A stretch of 64,000 nt of DNA from Pseudomonadota bacterium (GCA_021832305.1 JAKBLB010000008.1:41061-105060); one strand, 5' to 3'; numbered from the stretch's first letter, positions 1-7,726 are shown. Translations and numbers: made by a program. The notes: generated by a model not told the origin, from the letters alone.

Positions 1-50
1 GACGAGTCCACTCCGCCAGAAAGACCAACGATGACACGGGGCTTGGACAT
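1..50 (-). CDS. mnmA: tRNA 2-thiouridylase MnmA, N-terminal fragment
   Basis: Only the first 16 codons lie in the window; the gene runs off the left edge. The minus strand reads MSKPRVIVGLSGGVDS, a start Met followed by the PP-loop ATP-pyrophosphatase motif SGGVDS. MnmA uses this loop to adenylate U34 of Lys, Glu and Gln tRNAs before thiolation. A PP-loop within the first 16 residues and the VIVGLSGGVDS wording fit MnmA best. Other PP-loop enzymes (GuaA, NadE, TilS, QueC) share the core but usually place it differently or read SGGLDS. The assignment rests on very few residues. Confidence 0.72.
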   Translation of the reverse strand, partial: MSKPRVIVGLSGGVDS

Positions 51-73
51 GGTTTGGAAGCTCGAAGAAAATG

Positions 74-101
74 AAAAAGGCAGAGGTCGTCTCTGCCTTT
101 T
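74..101 (-). terminator. Intrinsic terminator behind the Asr-like gene
   Basis: AAAGGCAGAG (76-85) pairs with CTCTGCCTTT (91-100) around a 5-base loop. An A-run at 74-78 becomes a U-run when read on the minus strand. It lies about 20 bases after the stop of the minus-strand gene at 121-339 and just before mnmA, so it should separate the two transcripts. Confidence 0.75.
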
Positions 102-120
102 GGTGCCGGGCGATCAAATC

Positions 121-339
121 TCAGTTGGCAGGGGCGGTTTTCTTGGCATGCTTTTTATGATGGTGCTTCTTCTTGCCATGCTTTGCTGCTGGCGCAGATT
201 TTCCCGCCGCAGGTGCGGCAGCAGGTGTAGCAGCGGGTGCCGGAGCGGCCATGGGAGCAGGTGCAGCATCGGCAGCCATGACTTCAACGGTCGTCAAGGC
301 CATGAGGCCGGTCAGGGTGGCAAGGATGAATTTTTTCAT
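121..339 (-). CDS. Small secreted Ala/Pro/His/Lys-rich protein, acid-shock (Asr)-like
   Basis: The product has 72 residues. Residues 1-22 form a signal peptide (MKKF start, hydrophobic core, VMA-A cleavage region). The mature part is an Ala/Pro tract (about 25-50) followed by a Lys/His tail containing GKKKHHHKKHAKK. This layout and composition resemble the periplasmic acid-shock protein Asr of enterobacteria, which is rich in Lys, His and Ala and helps survival at low pH. No enzymatic motif is visible, and low-complexity sequences resemble each other easily, so Asr-like describes composition only. Metal or polyanion binding by the His/Lys tail is another possibility. A GAGGA Shine-Dalgarno sits about 7 bases before the ATG and a strong hairpin terminator follows, so it is a single-gene unit. 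Confidence 0.72.
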   Translation of the reverse strand: MKKFILATLTGLMALTTVEVMAADAAPAPMAAPAPAATPAAAPAAGKSAPAAKHGKKKHHHKKHAKKTAPAN

Positions 340-464
340 GGAATTTCCTCAAAAAGATCGGTGGAGATGGATCGGGAGGCTGAGTGACAGTTACGTCCCT
401 TGCACAGTCTAACGCAAAAGCAGGGGGAGTCGTTGACCGGCTGGGGTGAAAGCGGGGAGAGTTT

Positions 465-493
465 TTACGAAGGAGGGACAAGGGTCGTATAAT
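465..493 (+). promoter_or_regulatory. Sigma-70 promoter of icd
   Basis: TTACGA (465-470), a 17-base spacer and a perfect TATAAT (488-493) predict transcription from about 500, giving icd a leader of about 50 bases. The rest of the stretch between the Asr-like gene and icd (340-548) shows nothing else clear. Confidence 0.7.
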
Positions 494-548
494 CGTGGGG
501 GAATCATTTTAATCACGCCCGGCTTGGGTTTTTTTGTTGAGGTCCCTC

Positions 549-1790
549 ATGTATCAGCATATCGTGGTCCCTGTGACAGGGGAAAAAATTCTCGTCGATT
601 CCAGGGGTGGACTCGACGTCCCAGACCAGCCCATCGTTCCCTTCATCGAGGGGGATGGTATCGGGGTGGATATCACACCCGTCATGAAGGACGTGGTGGA
701 TGCAGTGGTGGCGCGGTGTTACTCGGGTCGACGCAAGATTTCCTGGATGGAAGTGTATGCCGGGGAGAAATCGGTGCGGGTGTATGGTCCGGATGTCTGG
801 CTGCCGGAAGAAACCTTGCAGGTCTTGCGTGACTATGTCGTGTCCATCAAGGGCCCCTTGACCACGCCGGTGGGCGGCGGAATTCGCTCCATCAATGTGG
901 CCATGCGCCAGCAACTCGACCTGTACGTGTGCCTGCGACCGGTGCGCTGGTTTACTGGCGTGCCCAGTCCGGTGCGTGAGCCTCATAAGACCGACATGGT
1001 GATTTTTCGGGAAAATTCGGAGGATATCTACGCGGGCATCGAATGGTCGGCCGAATCTCCCGAGGCACGTAAACTGATCACTTTCTTGCAGCAGGAAATG
1101 AATGTGACATCCATCCGTTTCCCTGAGACTTCCGGTATCGGGATCAAGGCCGTTTCCCGCGAAGGGACGGAACGGCTGGTGCGCAAAGCCGTTCAGTATG
1201 CCCTGGACAATCAACGTCGTTCGGTGACCCTGGTACATAAGGGAAATATCATGAAGTACACCGAGGGAGCATTCAAAAGTTGGGGGTATGACCTGTGCCG
1301 TCGCGAGTTTGGCGCGGAATTGCTGGAGGGGGGGCCCTGGATGCGTTTGCCCAATGGGATCGTCATCAAGGATGTGATCGCGGATGCTTTCCTTCAGCAA
1401 ATCCTCTTGCGTCCCGCCGAATATGATGTCATCGCAACTCTCAACCTGAACGGAGATTACATCTCCGATGCCCTGGCGGCCCAGGTGGGGGGCATCGGGA
1501 TTGCTCCGGGAGCCAATCTGTCCGATACGGTGGCCCTGTTTGAAGCTACCCACGGGACGGCTCCCAAGTATGCAGGAAAGGACTATGTGAACCCCGGTTC
1601 CCTGATTTTGTCCGCAGAGATGATGTTGCGCCATATGGGTTGGGTGGAAGCGGCAGATGCCCTGATTCATACCATGGAAAAAACCATCAAGGCCAAAACC
1701 GTGACCTACGATTTTGCGCGCTTGATGGAGGGGGCCCAACAGGTTTCCTGTTCAGGGTTTGGTGCGGCGCTGATCGCCAACCTGGCATAA
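549..1790 (+). CDS. icd: Isocitrate dehydrogenase, NADP-dependent
   Basis: The 413-residue enzyme converts isocitrate to 2-oxoglutarate in the TCA cycle and follows E. coli Icd over its whole length. The substrate-loop segment [13 protein letters not shown] keeps the Ser that is phosphorylated by AceK in enteric bacteria. [30 protein letters not shown] and the metal-binding [12 protein letters not shown] are present. [16 protein letters not shown] keeps the Lys-Tyr and Val pattern that marks NADP rather than NAD preference. The ATG at 549 is chosen because GAGG lies 6 bases upstream and the protein then starts like its relatives; an in-frame TTG at 534 is less likely. Confidence 0.97.
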   Translation: MYQHIVVPVTGEKILVDSRGGLDVPDQPIVPFIEGDGIGVDITPVMKDVVDAVVARCYSGRRKISWMEVYAGEKSVRVYGPDVWLPEETLQVLRDYVVSIKGPLTTPVGGGIRSINVAMRQQLDLYVCLRPVRWFTGVPSPVREPHKTDMVIFRENSEDIYAGIEWSAESPEARKLITFLQQEMNVTSIRFPETSGIGIKAVSREGTERLVRKAVQYALDNQRRSVTLVHKGNIMKYTEGAFKSWGYDLCRREFGAELLEGGPWMRLPNGIVIKDVIADAFLQQILLRPAEYDVIATLNLNGDYISDALAAQVGGIGIAPGANLSDTVALFEATHGTAPKYAGKDYVNPGSLILSAEMMLRHMGWVEAADALIHTMEKTIKAKTVTYDFARLMEGAQQVSCSGFGAALIANLA

Positions 1791-1802
1791 AATGTAAGGG
1801 CG

Positions 1803-1832
1803 TTGACAGAGCGGCAGGGAGGGGGGTAGCAT
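1803..1832 (+). promoter_or_regulatory. Candidate sigma-70 promoter with start at an ATG
   Basis: TTGACA (1803-1808), an 18-base spacer and TAGCAT (1827-1832) form a good promoter inside the gap between icd and smpB. Transcription would start near 1839, which is the A of an ATG. Confidence 0.5.
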
Positions 1833-1838
1833 GGTCTC

Positions 1839-1901
1839 ATGCTAGAAACCATCACCATCATCCTTTTCCTTGCTGCGGTTGCCTTCGTGATGTTCACCTG
1901 A
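1839..1901 (+). CDS. Possible 20-residue hydrophobic microprotein
   Basis: The frame reads MLETITIILFLAAVAFVMFT and stop, a single membrane-spanning segment with one acidic residue near the start. No Shine-Dalgarno lies at a useful distance, but the promoter at 1803-1832 would place the transcript start on this ATG, so it may be translated as a leaderless mRNA. The transcript could instead be a small RNA. A 10-base tandem repeat (AGCCGTCACT twice, 1929-1948) follows. No family is recognised. Confidence 0.3.
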   Translation: MLETITIILFLAAVAFVMFT

Positions 1902-1966
1902 GGCAGGGCGGGTTGAAACTGTCCACCCTCAGCCGTCACTAGCCGTCACTCGTCAACGATAGTGTC

Positions 1967-2410
1967 TCAGCGTTGTTTCATCCAGCGCTGCTTTTCCCGT
2001 TCCCAGTCTTTTTCCTTTTCCGCCTCGCGCTTGTCATGTTGCTTTTTACCCTTGGCCAACCCGATTTCGACCTTGATCCGTCCCTGGTTGTAATGCAGGT
2101 TGACGGGAATCAGCGTATAGCCCGCCCGTTCCACCTTGCCGATGAGTTTGGCGATTTCCTCGGCATGCAGGAGCAGTTTGCGGGTGCGGGTCGGGTCCGG
2201 ATGGACATGGGTGGAGGCCGTGGGCAAGGGGCTGATATGCGCCCCCAACAGATACAACTCACCCTCCAGGATCACCACGTAGGCTTCCTTGATTTGTGCC
2301 CTGCCGGCGCGGATGGCCTTGACCTCCCATCCTTCCAGGACAACGCCCGCCTCATGGCGCTCTTCGATGAAATAGTCGTGAAAGGCTTTACGGTTGTCGA
2401 TCAGGCTCAT
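1967..2410 (-). CDS. smpB: SsrA-binding protein SmpB
   Basis: The 147-residue product binds tmRNA and delivers it to stalled ribosomes for trans-translation. Typical family segments are visible: [27 protein letters not shown] at the start, the central beta-barrel, and the basic C-terminal tail ([17 protein letters not shown]) that folds into the empty mRNA channel. Length is normal. It faces ratA across 48 bases; on its own strand a TAAAAT -10 element is seen at 2438-2443, without a convincing -35. tmRNA itself is not in this window. Confidence 0.96.
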   Translation of the reverse strand: MSLIDNRKAFHDYFIEERHEAGVVLEGWEVKAIRAGRAQIKEAYVVILEGELYLLGAHISPLPTASTHVHPDPTRTRKLLLHAEEIAKLIGKVERAGYTLIPVNLHYNQGRIKVEIGLAKGKKQHDKREAEKEKDWEREKQRWMKQR

Positions 2411-2458
2411 GATGGGGTATCTTGTGCGGAATCCTGCATTTTACCCTAGGGTGGCTCT

Positions 2459-2893
2459 GTGACGCGTGTAGAAAAGTCGGTATTGGTGATGTATTCCGCT
2501 GAAAGAATGTATGGGCTGGTGGAAGACATCACTCAATACCCTCATTTCCTGCCTTGGTGCGGCGCTGCCGAAGTCCATGAACGGGAGGAACATCAAACGG
2601 TTGCGACTTTGCACATCAATTTTCATGGCATTCGCCAGAGTTTTACGACGCGTAATCAGGGTACGCCCTACCAATCCGTGGTCATGGTTCTGGAGAAAGG
2701 GCCTTTTCAGCATTTACAGGGGGAGTTTCGTTTCATTCCGCTGGGAACTGAGGCCTGCCGCATCCACTTCGTCCTGGAATGGCGCTTTGCCAGTTTTTTG
2801 CTGGAAAAAATGGTCGGGCCGATTTTTCACACGATTGCCAATACGATGGTCGATGCCTTCGTCAAGCGTGCGGATGACCTGTATGGAGGGTGA
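2459..2893 (+). CDS. ratA: RatA-type START/polyketide-cyclase family protein
   Basis: The 144-residue protein belongs to the COQ10/START-like family. E. coli RatA was described as an inhibitor of 70S ribosome formation; relatives act in ubiquinone binding, so the true role here is open. The start (VEKSVLVMYSAERMYGLVEDITQYPHFLPWC) and the C-terminal helix (ANTMVDAFVKRADDLYG) match the family. GTG at 2459 is preferred over ATG at 2489 because the shorter form would lose the first beta-strand. ratB follows after 3 bases, so the two are co-transcribed. Confidence 0.92.
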   Translation: MTRVEKSVLVMYSAERMYGLVEDITQYPHFLPWCGAAEVHEREEHQTVATLHINFHGIRQSFTTRNQGTPYQSVVMVLEKGPFQHLQGEFRFIPLGTEACRIHFVLEWRFASFLLEKMVGPIFHTIANTMVDAFVKRADDLYGG

Positions 2894-2896
2894 AGC

Positions 2897-3166
2897 ATGG
2901 AAGTCACCGTCATCTATGCGCTGCCTGAACACCAATTCATCCGAAAGGTGAAGGTTTCCGATACGGCGCTCGTCGCGGATGCCCTGGCAGCGTCGGGCGT
3001 GCTGGAGGAGTATCCGGACATCGATTGGGCACGGGAGGCGATCGGGGTGTGGGGTCGGGTCCGCAGTCTGACCACGCCCTTACGTCCGGGGGATCGTGTG
3101 GAAATTTACCGGCCGCGCCAGGTGGACCCCAAGGCTCAACGCCGTTCCCGGCTGAAGTCTTCCTGA
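2897..3166 (+). CDS. ratB: RnfH-family ubiquitin-like protein (RatB)
   Basis: The product has 89 residues and a beta-grasp fold typical of the RnfH/UPF0125 family. The pattern EVTVIYALPEHQF near the start and LRPGDRVEIYRP near the end are family hallmarks. The biochemical role is unsettled; it is nearly always next to ratA, as here. Its last 31 bases overlap the 3' end of the convergent marR gene. Confidence 0.9.
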   Translation: MEVTVIYALPEHQFIRKVKVSDTALVADALAASGVLEEYPDIDWAREAIGVWGRVRSLTTPLRPGDRVEIYRPRQVDPKAQRRSRLKSS

Positions 3167-3618
3167 TCGGAGGAGGGGTCGGACTGTTTTTCCAGGCTGT
3201 GGCGCAACTGTTCGAGATGTTGGCGCAGGGTTTCCAGGGTCTCCCGGCCCAGCAGGGCGAAGACCGGTTCCAGGTGGGCCAGATGGGCCGAAAATACCCG
3301 CGCAAACAGTTCTTCGCCCGCAGGACTCAACCTGACCAGAGTGCTGCGTCCGTCGGTAGGGTGAGAAATCCTGGTGATCAGGCCTTTTTGCTCGAGACGG
3401 TCGAGTACGCCCGTCAGGGTTCCCTTGACCATCAAGGTTTTTTGACCGATATCCCGACAGTTCATGCCCTGAGTATTGCCCAGGGTGGCAATGACATCGA
3501 ACTGGGGCGTCGTCAGCCCCAGGGTTCGGATATGGCTACCCGAAAAGGCATCAAAGGCCTGATAGGTGCGCACCAATTCGCGCAACGTGGGGAGGAATTC
3601 AAAACGAGTGGCTGGCAT
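3136..3618 (-). CDS. MarR-family transcriptional regulator
   Basis: The 160-residue protein has the MarR winged-helix layout: N-terminal dimerisation helix, LTTPQFDVIATLGN, the recognition region (DIGQKTLMVKGTLTGVLDRLEQKGLITRISHPTDGRST, with the typical wing DGRS), and a long C-terminal helix. It faces the CDGSH gene across 75 bases. That gap contains a palindrome, GTACG-N4-CGTAC (3637-3650), lying between the -35 and -10 of the CDGSH promoter, so repression of the neighbour is the simplest model. The ligand is unknown; no Cys-based redox sensor pair is obvious. Confidence 0.9.
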   Translation of the reverse strand: MPATRFEFLPTLRELVRTYQAFDAFSGSHIRTLGLTTPQFDVIATLGNTQGMNCRDIGQKTLMVKGTLTGVLDRLEQKGLITRISHPTDGRSTLVRLSPAGEELFARVFSAHLAHLEPVFALLGRETLETLRQHLEQLRHSLEKQSDPSSDQEDFSRERR

Positions 3619-3624
3619 AAAGGG

Positions 3625-3653
3625 GTTGCGTATTTAGTACGAACGCGTACAAT
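3625..3653 (+). promoter_or_regulatory. Sigma-70 promoter with embedded MarR-type operator
   Basis: TTGCGT (3625-3630), 17 bases, TACAAT (3648-3653) drive the CDGSH gene. The palindrome GTACG AACG CGTAC (3637-3650) fills the spacer and overlaps the -10, the expected position for repression by steric hindrance. The divergent marR starts at 3618, so autoregulation is also likely. Confidence 0.65.
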
Positions 3654-3693
3654 ATGATTTCCGAAAAATCGTTTCATTATACAGGAGAACATC

Positions 3694-3915
3694 ATGCCTC
3701 ACGCAGTGGAAGTCAAGCAAGGTCAGGAATATTGGCTCTGTGTTTGTGGAAAGAGCCCCGATGGACTGTGTAATGGTTCCCATGAAGGGTCTGGAAAAAG
3801 CCCCCGCCAATTCATTGCCGAACAAGATGAAACCCTGTACATCTGCGGTTGTGGTCAGTCTTTCAACAGCCCTTTCTGTGACGGTACCCATAAAACCCTA
3901 GCGTCGATCCTGTGA
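3694..3915 (+). CDS. CDGSH iron-sulfur domain protein (two motifs)
   Basis: The 73-residue product carries two CDGSH-type 2Fe-2S motifs. The first, CVCGKSPDGLCNGSH (about 16-30), has Asn in place of the usual Asp. The second, CGCGQSFNSPFCDGTH (about 52-67), is canonical. Each uses three Cys and one His as ligands, which gives redox- and pH-sensitive clusters in characterised members. The role is unknown in bacteria of this type; electron transfer or redox sensing is plausible. A strong AGGAG Shine-Dalgarno precedes the ATG, and a terminator follows, so it is monocistronic. Confidence 0.93.
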   Translation: MPHAVEVKQGQEYWLCVCGKSPDGLCNGSHEGSGKSPRQFIAEQDETLYICGCGQSFNSPFCDGTHKTLASIL

Positions 3916-3928
3916 CGGAATCACTCAC

Positions 3929-3960
3929 CTCGGGCACTTTTGTGTCCGAGAGTTTGTTTT
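3929..3960 (+). terminator. Intrinsic terminator after the CDGSH gene
   Basis: CTCGGGCAC (3929-3937) pairs with GTGTCCGAG (3942-3950) around TTTT; one G-T pair is included. The run AGTTTGTTTT follows directly. Confidence 0.8.
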
Positions 3961-3981
3961 AAGTCTAAATTGCGTTAGAAT
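3954..3981 (+). promoter_or_regulatory. selO promoter placing the transcript start at the ATG
   Basis: TTGTTT (3954-3959), 16 bases, TAGAAT (3976-3981). The ATG at 3988 lies exactly 6 bases after the -10, and no Shine-Dalgarno is present between them, so selO mRNA is predicted to be leaderless. The -35 overlaps the U-run of the preceding terminator. Confidence 0.55.
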
Positions 3982-3987
3982 CACAGA

Positions 3988-5442
3988 ATGGACCCCCCCC
4001 TCTTTTCCCGGGATTTTTTTCGACCGCCCCTTTGGCACGACTGGGGGGAGGGGTTCGTTCGTCAAACGCGTTGTGAAGGTTTGCCCGAGCCTCAGTGGGG
4101 ATTATGGAATTCGACCCTGGCACAGGAACTGGGTTTGCCCGAAGCCCCTACGCAGGAAGCCAGTGCCTACTTCTCGGGGAATGGACCGCAAATGCCTTGG
4201 TGCAGCGCTTACGCCGGCCATCAATTTGGCCTGTGGGCAGGGTTACTGGGCGATGGACGGGCCCATACCCTGGGGCGAATTCCGGCCGGGAATCAGGAAA
4301 TTCAACTCAAGGGGGCAGGCATGACCCCTTATTCGCGGCGCGGAGACGGGCGCGCCGTGCTGCGCTCTTCCCTGCGTGAATATCTGGGGTCAGAAGCCAT
4401 GGCGGGTTTGGGGATTCCCACCACCCGTGCTCTGGCCCTGATGACTTCCCACCTGCCCGTGCGACGCGAAACGCGCGAAACTGCCGCGGTCGTGGCGCGC
4501 GTGGCCCCCAGTTTTTTGCGTTTTGGTCATGTGGAACATTTGGCCTGGCATGGGTTCCCCACCGAATTGAAGCGATTGCTCGATTTATTGATGGTGTTTC
4601 ATTACCCTGAGGCCAGACACCAGCCCAATCCGGTGTTGAGCGTACTGGAGGAGGTGGTTGAACGTACCGCCCACCTCATGGCTGCCTGGCAGTCGGTGGG
4701 GTTTTGCCATGGGGTCATGAATACCGATAATATGTCCCTGCTGGGGTTGACGCTCGACTATGGGCCCTTTGCTTTTCTCGACCGTTTCGACCCGCAGTTC
4801 ATCGGCAATCATTCCGATCAGGAAGGACGTTATGCCTATGACCAACAACCCTGGATCGGGGCCTGGAATTGTGCGGTCCTGGGCAGCGCGTTGAGTGCGC
4901 TGATCGACGATGAAAAGGGCATACAGGTCGTGCTGGGGCGGTACAATACGCTGTTTGCCACGTCCCTGCTGAACCGTTTTCGCCGCAAATTGGGATTGCA
5001 GCAAGCGTTGCCGGGGGACCAGCCCCTGGTAGATACCCTGCTGTCTCTCCTGCACCAGAATCGGGCGGATTTTACCCGCTTCTTTCGCTTTCTGGCCCAG
5101 GATGCGGTGCAGACGGAACCCGCTCGTCTGGAGGAAGAAGAGGAATTTCAAGGCCCTTCCCCCTGGACTGAATGGGTGAGAGACTACCAGGAACGATGTG
5201 CGCGGGAAGAAGGTTCTGCGTTGGCGCGGGCACAGGGGATGCGCGCTATCAACCCCAAATATGTTTTGCGCACTTATCTGGCAGAATTGGCGATTCGTCA
5301 GGCCCAACAGGGAGACTTTGCAATGGCTCGCAACCTGGAAAGCGTACTGCGTACCCCCTGTGACGAGCATCCCGAATTTTCTTCCTGGGCTCTTGCGCCT
5401 CCGGACTGGGCCGGGGCGTTGACTCTGAGTTGCTCGTCGTGA
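3988..5442 (+). CDS. selO: Protein adenylyltransferase SelO (YdiU family)
   Basis: The 484-residue product is a pseudokinase-fold enzyme that transfers AMP to Ser/Thr/Tyr of target proteins and takes part in oxidative-stress responses. Seen here: CSAYAGHQFGLWAGLLGDGRA (about 72-92), the nucleotide-binding QLKGAGMTPYSRRGDGRAVLRSSLREYL, and the metal-binding HGVMNTDNMSLLGLTLDYGPF (about 242-262). The protein ends in SCSS; the Cys sits where animal SelO carries selenocysteine and is the normal bacterial form, so no UGA recoding is involved. It overlaps the next gene by 4 bases. Confidence 0.95.
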   Translation: MDPPLFSRDFFRPPLWHDWGEGFVRQTRCEGLPEPQWGLWNSTLAQELGLPEAPTQEASAYFSGNGPQMPWCSAYAGHQFGLWAGLLGDGRAHTLGRIPAGNQEIQLKGAGMTPYSRRGDGRAVLRSSLREYLGSEAMAGLGIPTTRALALMTSHLPVRRETRETAAVVARVAPSFLRFGHVEHLAWHGFPTELKRLLDLLMVFHYPEARHQPNPVLSVLEEVVERTAHLMAAWQSVGFCHGVMNTDNMSLLGLTLDYGPFAFLDRFDPQFIGNHSDQEGRYAYDQQPWIGAWNCAVLGSALSALIDDEKGIQVVLGRYNTLFATSLLNRFRRKLGLQQALPGDQPLVDTLLSLLHQNRADFTRFFRFLAQDAVQTEPARLEEEEEFQGPSPWTEWVRDYQERCAREEGSALARAQGMRAINPKYVLRTYLAELAIRQAQQGDFAMARNLESVLRTPCDEHPEFSSWALAPPDWAGALTLSCSS

Positions 5443-6161
5443 CCCTCCCAACTGCGGCGCAGGGCAGGCACTACCGTTATTATGATTTGATCATGGCGGC
5501 CTTTATTTGCATTCTGCTGTGTACCAACCTGATAGGGGCGGCCAAACAGACGATGCTCAGTGTGCCGGGTTTCAGGACCTTCACTGTGGGGGCGGGGGTT
5601 CTGTTCTTTCCCATTTCCTATTTTTTCGGAGATGTCCTGACCGAGGTCTATGGCTATGCACGCGATCGTCGGGTCGTCTGGGCGGGATTTACGGCTCTGG
5701 CCTTTGCTGCCCTCATGGCCTGGGTGATCGTCTCCCTGCCCCCCGCGCACAACGCCTTCATGGCGACTTTTCAGGGGCAGTTGGAAGGAGTGTTCGGCAA
5801 TACCTGGCGGATTGCTGCCGGTTCCATGCTGGCCTACTGGTGTGGCAGTTTTTCCAACAGTTATGTGCTGGCGCGTCTCAAAGTGAAGACACGTGGACGA
5901 TGGCTATGGATGCGCGCCATCGTTTCGACGGCGGTTGGGGAGGGCCTGGATTCACTGCTTTTTTACGGGATTGCTTTTTACGGGATATGGGAGACCCGGG
6001 ACTTGATCGAGGTGGCGATACTGGAGTATGGCATCAAGGTGTCTTGGGAAGCCCTGGCCACCCCCTTCACGTATGCCTTGGTCAATTTCCTCAAACGGGC
6101 GGAACAGGAAGATTTTTATGATGACCACACCCATTTCAATCCCTTCACTCTCGAGCCTTGA
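5439..6161 (+). CDS. yhhQ: Queuosine precursor transporter (YhhQ family)
   Basis: The 240-residue membrane protein has about six hydrophobic segments and fits the COG1738 family that imports 7-cyano-7-deazaguanine or related queuosine precursors. Family-type features are FPISYFFGDVLTEVYGY (about 54-70) and the later charged segment VGEGLDSLLFYGIAF. The GTG at 5439 gives a GTGA overlap with the selO stop; an in-frame TTG at 5430 would add three residues and cannot be excluded. Location downstream of selO is probably translational coupling, not shared function. Confidence 0.85.
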   Translation: MTLPTAAQGRHYRYYDLIMAAFICILLCTNLIGAAKQTMLSVPGFRTFTVGAGVLFFPISYFFGDVLTEVYGYARDRRVVWAGFTALAFAALMAWVIVSLPPAHNAFMATFQGQLEGVFGNTWRIAAGSMLAYWCGSFSNSYVLARLKVKTRGRWLWMRAIVSTAVGEGLDSLLFYGIAFYGIWETRDLIEVAILEYGIKVSWEALATPFTYALVNFLKRAEQEDFYDDHTHFNPFTLEP

Positions 6162-6164
6162 AAC

Positions 6165-7004
6165 ATGCCGGAATTGCCTGAGGTCGAAGTCACCCGCCAG
6201 GCGCTCAGCCCCCATGTGACCGGCCAGATCTGGGTGGGTGCCGTGATTCGGGAAAGCCGTCTGCGTCATCCCGTTCCCCCGGAGTTGGCGAATCCCGACC
6301 CCCAGCAGGTTCTGCAGGTGCGAAGACGGGGAAAATATCTGGTGCTGGAGATGAGCCACGGGGCGCTGATCGTTCATCTGGGCATGAGCGGCACCCTGCG
6401 CTACCTGACCCAGTCGGTGCCCGCGCAACGGCATGATCACGTGGACCTGTTGTTCGCGGACGGGAGCCTGGTGCGCTATCGCGATCCGCGCCGATTTGGC
6501 GCACTGCTCTGGGTCCCCCGTCTCCCAGAAAACTCTCCGGAGCCATTCTGGCAGGCCCACCCCTGCTTTGCCAGAATGGGCGTGGAGCCCCTTGAATCAG
6601 GGTTTGACGGAGCCTGGTTTCATCGCGTCACGCGCGGTTTGAAGGGGGCGATCAAACCCTTGTTGCTGGAGGGGCGACTGGTGGTGGGGGCGGGCAATAT
6701 CTATGCCTGCGAAAGCCTCTTTCTGGCCGGAATCGACCCGCGCTGCGCGGCGGGACGGATAGGACTGAAGCGCTACCATCGTCTGGCACAAGCGGTGCGT
6801 CAGGTCCTGGAACAGGCCATCCAGGCCGGTGGAAGCACCCTGCGCGATTTTGTTGGGGTCACGGGGGAAGGAGGGTATTTTCAGCATCAACACCAGGTTT
6901 ATGGTCGCACGGGACAACCCTGCGTGCGCTGTGCAACCCCCATTCGCCAACTTCGTCAGGGACAACGCTCTACCTGGTATTGTCCACACTGTCAGCGCAA
7001 CTGA
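6165..7004 (+). CDS. mutM: Formamidopyrimidine-DNA glycosylase (Fpg)
   Basis: The 279-residue base-excision repair enzyme removes 8-oxoguanine and Fapy lesions and cuts the abasic site. The N-terminus MPELPEVE provides catalytic Pro2 and Glu3. The helix-two-turn-helix segment VVGAGNIYACESLF and the C-terminal zinc finger (CVRCATPIRQL... CPHC) are intact. The gene starts 3 bases after yhhQ and its last 35 bases overlap the convergent carbonic anhydrase gene. Confidence 0.97.
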   Translation: MPELPEVEVTRQALSPHVTGQIWVGAVIRESRLRHPVPPELANPDPQQVLQVRRRGKYLVLEMSHGALIVHLGMSGTLRYLTQSVPAQRHDHVDLLFADGSLVRYRDPRRFGALLWVPRLPENSPEPFWQAHPCFARMGVEPLESGFDGAWFHRVTRGLKGAIKPLLLEGRLVVGAGNIYACESLFLAGIDPRCAAGRIGLKRYHRLAQAVRQVLEQAIQAGGSTLRDFVGVTGEGGYFQHQHQVYGRTGQPCVRCATPIRQLRQGQRSTWYCPHCQRN

Positions 7005-7662
7005 CCCGAGCTGCGATGAGTTCCAGGGTGGCGGCGTAGCGGGTTCGCAGGTCCTGGGGGGAGGAGACGGTAAAGCCGAGGTCGTGCAGTTGGCCATCGT
7101 TCACCCCATAGACCCAGGCATGGACAGTGAGGGGTTGCCGGCGCTCCCAGGCATCCAGGACCACCGTGCTCTGACAAACGGTAAGTGCTTGTTCCATGGC
7201 GTTCAATTCGCACAGACGGTCATGACGCAGGTCGGCAGGGCACTGTTCGATGAGAGCCCAGTGCTTCTCGTGCACATCCCGAACGTGTCGTAACCAGTTG
7301 TCGGCAAGCCCGATGCGCATCCCGGTCAAGGCTGCATGGACACCCGAGCAACCATAGTGACCGACCACCATGATATGACGCACCTTCAACCGATCCACGG
7401 CAAACTGCAGGACCGACAGGGAATTGAGGTCACTGTGCACGACGACATTGGCCACATTACGGTGGACGAAGACTTCTCCAGGGGCCAGTCCGGTGATCTG
7501 ATTGGCCGGAACACGAGAGTCGGAACAACCGATCCAAAGGTATTCAGGCGCCTGTTGGGTGGCCAGTGCCTTGAAAAAATCGGGGTCCGCGGCCAGCATG
7601 GAATCCACCCAGAGGCGGTTGTTGTCGAAGAGGTGTTGCAGAGGGTGAGGAGAAACCGTCAT
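6970..7662 (-). CDS. can: Beta-class carbonic anhydrase
   Basis: The 230-residue enzyme interconverts CO2 and bicarbonate. Zinc ligands and the catalytic dyad are visible: Cys46, Asp48 and Arg50 in CSDSR, and His102 and Cys105 in GHYGC. Length and the downstream WVYGVNDGQLHDLGF segment match the Can group. In an autotroph or acidophile it would supply bicarbonate for carboxylases, but it is also common in heterotrophs. It starts 64 bases after the PAP2 gene on the same strand and may share its transcript. Confidence 0.96.
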   Translation of the reverse strand: MTVSPHPLQHLFDNNRLWVDSMLAADPDFFKALATQQAPEYLWIGCSDSRVPANQITGLAPGEVFVHRNVANVVVHSDLNSLSVLQFAVDRLKVRHIMVVGHYGCSGVHAALTGMRIGLADNWLRHVRDVHEKHWALIEQCPADLRHDRLCELNAMEQALTVCQSTVVLDAWERRQPLTVHAWVYGVNDGQLHDLGFTVSSPQDLRTRYAATLELIAARVSCADSVDNTR

Positions 7663-7726
7663 TCGTTGAAATCCTTTGTTGAATCAGGGCGACCCACGGC
7701 CCATGAGGTACCGAAGTATACCTTGA

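Noticed and set aside
5420..5442. Selenocysteine codon at the end of selO
   Set aside because: The codon at the Sec position is a normal Cys codon in SCSS, followed by the usual stop.
4585..5451. 288-codon frame antisense to selO
   Set aside because: Shadow frame of selO; no motif or start signal.
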